A stretch of 8,442 bases of DNA from Chloroflexota bacterium (GTDB taxonomy: Bacteria > Chloroflexota > Limnocylindria > QHBO01). Positions 5,188 through 8,442 of the stretch are shown here, one piece after another. The translations under genes and the position numbers were made by a program. The DNA lies in assembly GCA_005879775.1 (NCBI GenBank), contig VBJX01000041.1, positions 2,173 to 10,614 of the forward strand, written 5' to 3'. Each line of letters begins with the position of its first letter. Within the stretch, counting starts at the first letter, position 1. The notes below the pieces were generated by a model. It saw only the letters and a program-made list of their open reading frames with translations. It was not told where the DNA came from and made no database searches.

Positions 5188-7845
5188 TCAGTCGCCGACG
5201 AGAGCGTGCAGCTGCTCCTCGAGCTCGGCAAGTCGCTGGCGCTCGCGGGCGACCACCGGCGCCGGGGCGCGCTCGACGAACTCGGCCTTGCCGAGCAGCT
5301 CGCGCAGGCGCTCGATCCGCGCGGCGAGCGCCTCCCGGGATGCATCGCGGCGGTCAGTCTGCGGTTTCCCGAGGTCCTCTCCCTCGATCCAGGCGGCCGG
5401 AGCCAGCCGCGTGTTCGAGGCACTGGGCGGGACATCGACGCTGGCATTCGCCGGCAGAAATTCGAACGGTCGAATCCGTGCCAGCGCCTCGACGTAGGGC
5501 CGCGTCTGCTCCAGGGTCCCGAAGGCGAGGTCAGAAGCCGATAGCGCCCTGGCGCTCACCCACGCCGCCGAGGGCACCCCCTGCGCATTCCGCTGGTCGC
5601 GGAGCTCGGTGATCAGCTGGATCGTCCCGTCGACCGCGTCCTCGACCGCCATGTCGCGCACCTCCGGCTCCGGCCACGCGGCGCGGATCAGGAGGAGCTC
5701 TCCCTGCGTCACGGCCGGCGCCGCGGCACTCAGAGCGCCCCAGATCTCCTCGCTGACGAAGGGCATGATCGGATGCAGCAGCCGGATGAGGCCGGCGAGC
5801 GTCTCCGCGGCGGTTCCCCACACCCGTGCCTGCTCGCTAGGCGCGGCGTCGGGCCGTCGCAGGTCGACCTTGGCCATTTCCAGGAACCAGTCGCAGTAGT
5901 CGCTCCAGGCGAACTGGTAGATCGTGGCCAGGTAGCCGGCGAGGTCGAGCTGATCGAGCTGGCGGGTGGCCTGCGCCACCGCATCGGCCAGGCTGGAGCG
6001 AATCCAGCGCTCGGCGAGGGTCGGCTCGCCACCAGCCTCGGCAAGCGGCTCTGGCCGCGCCCCGAGGACGAAGCGCGCCGCATTCCACACCTTGGTCGTG
6101 AAGTTGCGCCCGCCCGTGATCCGCGCGCTCGTGAGCCGCTGGTCGACCCCGGGCGCATTCCCGGAGACGAGCGCGAAGCGCAGGGCATCGGCGCCCACCT
6201 CGGTGACCATCTCCAGCGGGTCCACGACGTTCCCCTTGGTCTTGCTCATCTTCTGCCCGTACGGATCGCGCACGATGCCGTGCAGGTAGACGGTATGGAA
6301 CGGTTCGACATCGGTGCAGAAGAGGCCGAGCATCATCATGCGGGCCACCCAGAAGAAGAGGATCTCGTAGGCGGTCTCCATGACCGATGTCGGGTAGAAG
6401 CGCGCCAGGTCGGCGGTCTCATCGGGCCAGCCCAGGGTGCTGAACGGCCAGAGGCCGCTGCTGAACCAGGTGTCGAAGATGTCGGTCTCCTGGACGAGGC
6501 TCTCCGCCGGGACTCCGCACTCGGCGCAGCCGTCCGGGCCTCCCTCGGCATCGGTCACCGTGATGTGGCCGTCAGGGCAGTACCAGGCCGGGATCCGATG
6601 CCCCCACCACAGCTGGCGGCCCACTGCCCAGTCATGGATGTTCTCCATCCAGTGGGCGTAGACCTTCTCGAAATGGGCTGGGATGATCCGGGTCCGTCCT
6701 TCGCGCACGCTGGCCAGGGCCCGATCCGCCAGCGGCTTGACGTGCACGAACCACTGCACGCTCAGGCGCGGCTCGATCACCGTGTCGCACTTCTCGCAGT
6801 GGCCAACCACCATCTGGTGCGGGGCCTCGCCCTCGAGATCGCCGAGCTCGCGCAGGCGATCGACGATGACGCGGCGCGCCTCGTAGCGATCGAGCCCGGC
6901 GAACTCTCCGCCCTCCTGGTTGATCCGCGCCTCCTCGTCCAGGACGGTGATGGCGGGCAGCTCATGGCGCTTCGAGAGGGCGTAGTCGTCCGGATCGTGC
7001 GCCGGGGTGATCTTCACCGCGCCCGTGCCGAACTCCTGCTGGACGGCGTCGTCGACCACGATCGGCAGGCGGCGGCCGAGGAACGGGAGGATGGCGTAGC
7101 GCCCGACGAGGTCGCGGTAGCGCTCGTCATCGGGGTGGACCGCCGGGCGGGTGGTTGCCACGCTGATCCAGTGATCGGGGTCCGCCTCGCCCGAGCCCTC
7201 AGGCCGCTCGAGGTGGTAGCGGATCGTCCACAGCGTCCCGCTCTCCTCGCGGTGGATGTTCTCCAGGTCGCTGATGGTTGTGCGGCAGCGTGGGCACCAG
7301 TTGACCATCGCTTCGCCGCGGTAGACGAGCCCCGCATCCCACAGGCGCTTGAACGCGACGCGCACCGCGCGGGCGCTTCCGGCATCCATCGTGAAGCGCT
7401 CGCGGGTCCAGTCGAGGCTGGCGCCGAGGCGCCGGTGCTGGTCGCCGATGACGCTGCGGGTCTCGTCCATGAAGCGCCACATCCGCTCCAGGTATCGGTC
7501 GCGGCCCAGCGATTCCCGTGTCTCGCCCTCCTCGGCGATGATCTTGTCGAGCACGAACTGGGCGGCGATGCCGGCGTGATCCACCCCGGGCAGCCAGAGC
7601 GTGTCGTCACCGCGCATCCGGTGGTAGCGAACCAGGACGTCCTCGACCGTCGCCGTCAGGGCATGGCCGAGATGCAGGGCGCCGGTTACGTTCGGCGGCG
7701 GCTGGATGATCACGAAGCGCTCGGCCCCCGCCGGTGGCTCGGGGGCGGGCGTGAAGGCGCCGCTCGCCAGCCAGCGCTCGTAGATCGCCGGCTCAACCTC
7801 GGCAGGCACGTAGCGCGGCGAGAGGACGCGGCGCTCCGTCGTCAT
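5188..7845 (-). CDS. valS: Valyl-tRNA synthetase (class I), with a gap in the editing site
   Basis: 885 residues, near the usual bacterial length. It charges tRNA-Val with valine in the cytosol and normally hydrolyses misacylated Thr-tRNA-Val in its CP1 domain. Landmarks: HLGH (HIGH box, 58-61), KMSKT (532-536), Cys pairs C184/C187 and C350/C353, a CPDGH...CAEC ribbon (423-443), QLWWGHRIPAWYC, DTWFSSGLWPFSTLGWP, a tRNA-binding helical domain, and a C-terminal coiled-coil arm (about 831-885). The start is the ATG at 7845, preceded by AAAGGAGG; a TTG at 7869 lies inside the T-box terminator U-tract and is rejected. Odd point: the editing peptide normally reads TTRPETMLGDTAVAVHP, but here TTRP (ending at residue 234) is followed directly by AVHP, an in-frame loss of nine codons. 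Transcription is controlled by the T-box leader upstream. Confidence 0.97.
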   Translation of the reverse strand: MTTERRVLSPRYVPAEVEPAIYERWLASGAFTPAPEPPAGAERFVIIQPPPNVTGALHLGHALTATVEDVLVRYHRMRGDDTLWLPGVDHAGIAAQFVLDKIIAEEGETRESLGRDRYLERMWRFMDETRSVIGDQHRRLGASLDWTRERFTMDAGSARAVRVAFKRLWDAGLVYRGEAMVNWCPRCRTTISDLENIHREESGTLWTIRYHLERPEGSGEADPDHWISVATTRPAVHPDDERYRDLVGRYAILPFLGRRLPIVVDDAVQQEFGTGAVKITPAHDPDDYALSKRHELPAITVLDEEARINQEGGEFAGLDRYEARRVIVDRLRELGDLEGEAPHQMVVGHCEKCDTVIEPRLSVQWFVHVKPLADRALASVREGRTRIIPAHFEKVYAHWMENIHDWAVGRQLWWGHRIPAWYCPDGHITVTDAEGGPDGCAECGVPAESLVQETDIFDTWFSSGLWPFSTLGWPDETADLARFYPTSVMETAYEILFFWVARMMMLGLFCTDVEPFHTVYLHGIVRDPYGQKMSKTKGNVVDPLEMVTEVGADALRFALVSGNAPGVDQRLTSARITGGRNFTTKVWNAARFVLGARPEPLAEAGGEPTLAERWIRSSLADAVAQATRQLDQLDLAGYLATIYQFAWSDYCDWFLEMAKVDLRRPDAAPSEQARVWGTAAETLAGLIRLLHPIMPFVSEEIWGALSAAAPAVTQGELLLIRAAWPEPEVRDMAVEDAVDGTIQLITELRDQRNAQGVPSAAWVSARALSASDLAFGTLEQTRPYVEALARIRPFEFLPANASVDVPPSASNTRLAPAAWIEGEDLGKPQTDRRDASREALAARIERLRELLGKAEFVERAPAPVVARERQRLAELEEQLHALVGD

Positions 7846-7852
7846 CGGCCTG

Positions 7853-7860
7853 CCTCCTTT
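7853..7860 (-). promoter_or_regulatory. Strong Shine-Dalgarno site of valS
   Basis: AAAGGAGG on the minus strand sits 7 nt before the ATG at 7845, just after the T-box terminator U-tract. It fixes the start and shows the longer TTG-initiated reading is unlikely. Confidence 0.85.
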
Positions 7861-7867
7861 CCCTGGC

Positions 7868-7903
7868 AAACAAAAGACCCGCTCGTCGAAGGACGAACGG
7901 GTC
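7868..7903 (-). terminator. Intrinsic terminator of the T-box leader
   Basis: A 12-bp stem (7892-7903 with 7876-7887, one G-U pair) closes a four-base loop and is followed by UUUUGUUU (7868-7875). Its 5' arm overlaps the 3' side of the antiterminator, so the two are mutually exclusive. Confidence 0.93.
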
Positions 7904-8092
7904 GTGGTACCACCTTCGTTCGGCGTCCCGGTCGAGTCAGGACCGATGACGCCCTCGTATCCGCGTTATCGGGCGGATCCCGTCTCGGCTCACGTACGAC
8001 CTTCTCCCTCTCGTTGCGCGGCAGGCTCTCAGCCGGTGGCCTGCTTCTCTCCTGCGCCCGATGGAGGGGTACTCCTCACGGTCAACGCCGTT
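7868..8092 (-). ncRNA. T-box leader (tRNA-Val-sensing riboswitch) of valS
   Basis: The leader RNA binds uncharged tRNA-Val and lets transcription continue into valS. Minus-strand landmarks in order: GAGGAGUA (around 8070-8077); an AGAGA-containing distal-loop segment (8043-8052) and GGCUGAGAGCC (8024-8034) of Stem I; specifier GUC at 7998-8000, a valine codon, followed 7 nt later by the usual UGAGCC; a hairpin AUCCGC/GCGGAU (7959-7978); a long Stem III (7922-7953); the T-box core AAGGUGGUACCACGAC (7901-7916). Its UGGU bulge would pair with an ACCA end, fitting the A discriminator of tRNA-Val. CGAACG (7917-7922) can pair with CGUUCG (7894-7899) to form the antiterminator, which excludes the terminator. 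The 5' end is inferred from the promoter. Confidence 0.93.
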
Positions 8093-8098
8093 CGTTCG

Positions 8099-8107
8099 AG
8101 TGTAGCA
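8099..8107 (-). promoter_or_regulatory. Extended -10 promoter of the T-box/valS transcript
   Basis: TGC-TACACT on the minus strand, inside CAGGTGCTA, nine bases shared exactly with the fhaA promoter. The -35 region (about 8122-8130) has no good TTGACA match. Predicted start near 8092, just before the T-box Stem I. Confidence 0.6.
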
Positions 8108-8138
8108 CCTGGCAGAGCCGTGGTCGCCCGACCCTCCC

Positions 8139-8266
8139 AGTCGTCCTACGACTGAAATCGCGAAGAAGGGCCTTATCTGGCCCGTTTCCTTCGCGGTTGA
8201 GTCGCCTGGTGACTGAAATCGCGCAGGAGCCCGGCCCTCGTCCGCTTTTCTAGTCAGGGCGTGACT
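8139..8266. repeat. Three AGTC-N7-GACT dyads upstream of valS
   Basis: Inverted repeats AGTC-N7-GACT occur at 8139-8153, 8200-8214 and 8252-8266. The first two extend into a 24-nt unit whose last 13 bases (GACTGAAATCGCG) and first 5 bases are identical. They lie between the upstream gene's stop and the valS promoter. They may be dimeric-regulator operators or hairpin elements; no known family is recognised. Confidence 0.6.
8159..8195. other. Hairpin in the intergenic region upstream of valS
   Basis: CGCGAAG (8159-8165) pairs with CTTCGCG (8189-8195), and GGGCC (8168-8172) pairs with GGCCC further in, around a six-base loop with an asymmetric internal loop. On the minus strand it lies after the upstream gene's stop and is followed only by ATTT, so it could be a weak terminator for that gene. 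Confidence 0.4.
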
Positions 8267-8280
8267 ACGGGCGCCTGGGA

Positions 8281-8442
8281 TCAGCTGGAGTGCGACACCA
8301 TGACGCGCAGCGCGCCGTCCGTCTCGCGGATCTCCGTGCCCTCGCCCTCGATCGCCCGGATCGTGGCCTGGAGGTCGAGGTCGGGGGCGTGAGTCGCCCG
8401 ATAGACGAACTCCTCCCCCGCCGGCGCCAGGCCCAGCGACAC
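8281..8442 (-). CDS. C-terminal end of an unrecognised protein (cut by window edge)
   Basis: Open for 53 codons from the right edge to a TGA at 8281-8283; the codons show normal GC-rich third positions. The visible end is acidic and soluble, with PDLDLQATIRAIEGEG followed by a short strand-like EIRETDGALRVMV. This looks like the end of an alpha/beta domain, but I cannot assign a family. It lies upstream of the valS transcript on the same strand, separated by about 175 nt with its own hairpin. Confidence 0.6.
   Translation of the reverse strand: MSLGLAPAGEEFVYRATHAPDLDLQATIRAIEGEGTEIRETDGALRVMVSHSS

Noticed and set aside
4359..5447. A longer N-terminal form of the 245-residue zinc-ribbon protein starting at 5447
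   Set aside because: The extension runs antisense-free but through the valS 3' end on the same strand and over the TGCTAGAAT promoter; MSFLRRKK with a good ribosome site is the natural start.
8139..8223. Possible CRISPR array, because GACTGAAAT-type ends occur in CRISPR repeats
   Set aside because: Only two 24-nt units with differing middles, no third spacer-repeat unit and no cas genes; the dyad reading explains the pattern better.
5773..8253. A very long open frame (826 codons) on the plus strand opposite valS and its leader
   Set aside because: It is antisense to clear ValRS motifs and the T-box, is low-complexity in composition and resembles no family; long antisense frames are usual in GC-rich genes.
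8251..8267. Intrinsic terminator at TAGTCA...TGACTA
   Set aside because: A short stem with no T-run downstream on either strand (the TTTT lies on the wrong side for the plus strand); treated as one of the three dyads.

Overview
The window is about two-thirds G+C and almost fully coding. Gene content suggests a Terrabacteria-type lineage, most plausibly a Chloroflexota bacterium (Limnocylindria/Thermomicrobia-like). It combines an actinobacterial-style fhaA-fhaB-rodA cluster, a class of CpaE/MinD ATPase with a receiver-like head, an FmdB zinc ribbon with a Ser/Gly-rich tail, and a T-box-controlled valS. The lineage is an inference from gene content; no rRNA is present.

Layout. (1) Bases 1-1532, minus strand: a tightly overlapping operon fhaA > fhaB > rodA (rodA runs off the left edge). 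It belongs to cell-wall elongation and Ser/Thr-kinase signalling. (2) Bases 1533-1690: a divergent control region with an extended -10 box almost abutting fhaA, a twin 10-bp repeat at 21-bp spacing, and a TATACT box for the rightward gene. (3) Bases 1691-2650, plus strand: an unrecognised multi-zinc-ribbon protein with a Pro-Glu linker. (4) Bases 2647-5096, minus strand: an unrecognised zinc-ribbon-tailed protein > CpaE-like ATPase > FmdB-family ribbon, convergent on the plus-strand gene with stop codons sharing one CTAG. (5) Bases 5188-8107, minus strand: valS preceded by a well-formed T-box leader (specifier GUC, UGGU acceptor-pairing bulge, terminator/antiterminator) and an extended -10 promoter. 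(6) Bases 8108-8280: an intergenic stretch with three AGTC-N7-GACT dyads and a hairpin. (7) Bases 8281-8442: the C-terminal end of an unrecognised gene.

Three genes appear to have lost pieces at normally invariant places. fhaB has lost about 19 codons of the FHA core plus the frame. The CpaE-like gene has lost about 11 nt, plus the frame, at its expected V-L-N strand. ValRS has lost nine codons of the editing-site peptide, in frame. Either this is real decay or divergence, or the assembly contains small deletions; the sequence alone cannot decide. Three promoters (fhaA, the 245-aa zinc-ribbon gene and valS) share a TGCTANNNT element, and two of them share 15 nearly identical bases, giving a likely housekeeping promoter signature for this genome.

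The least explained parts are the two zinc-ribbon proteins with similar C-terminal ribbons around a CpaE-like ATPase next to FHA/RodA genes, and the triple dyad upstream of valS.
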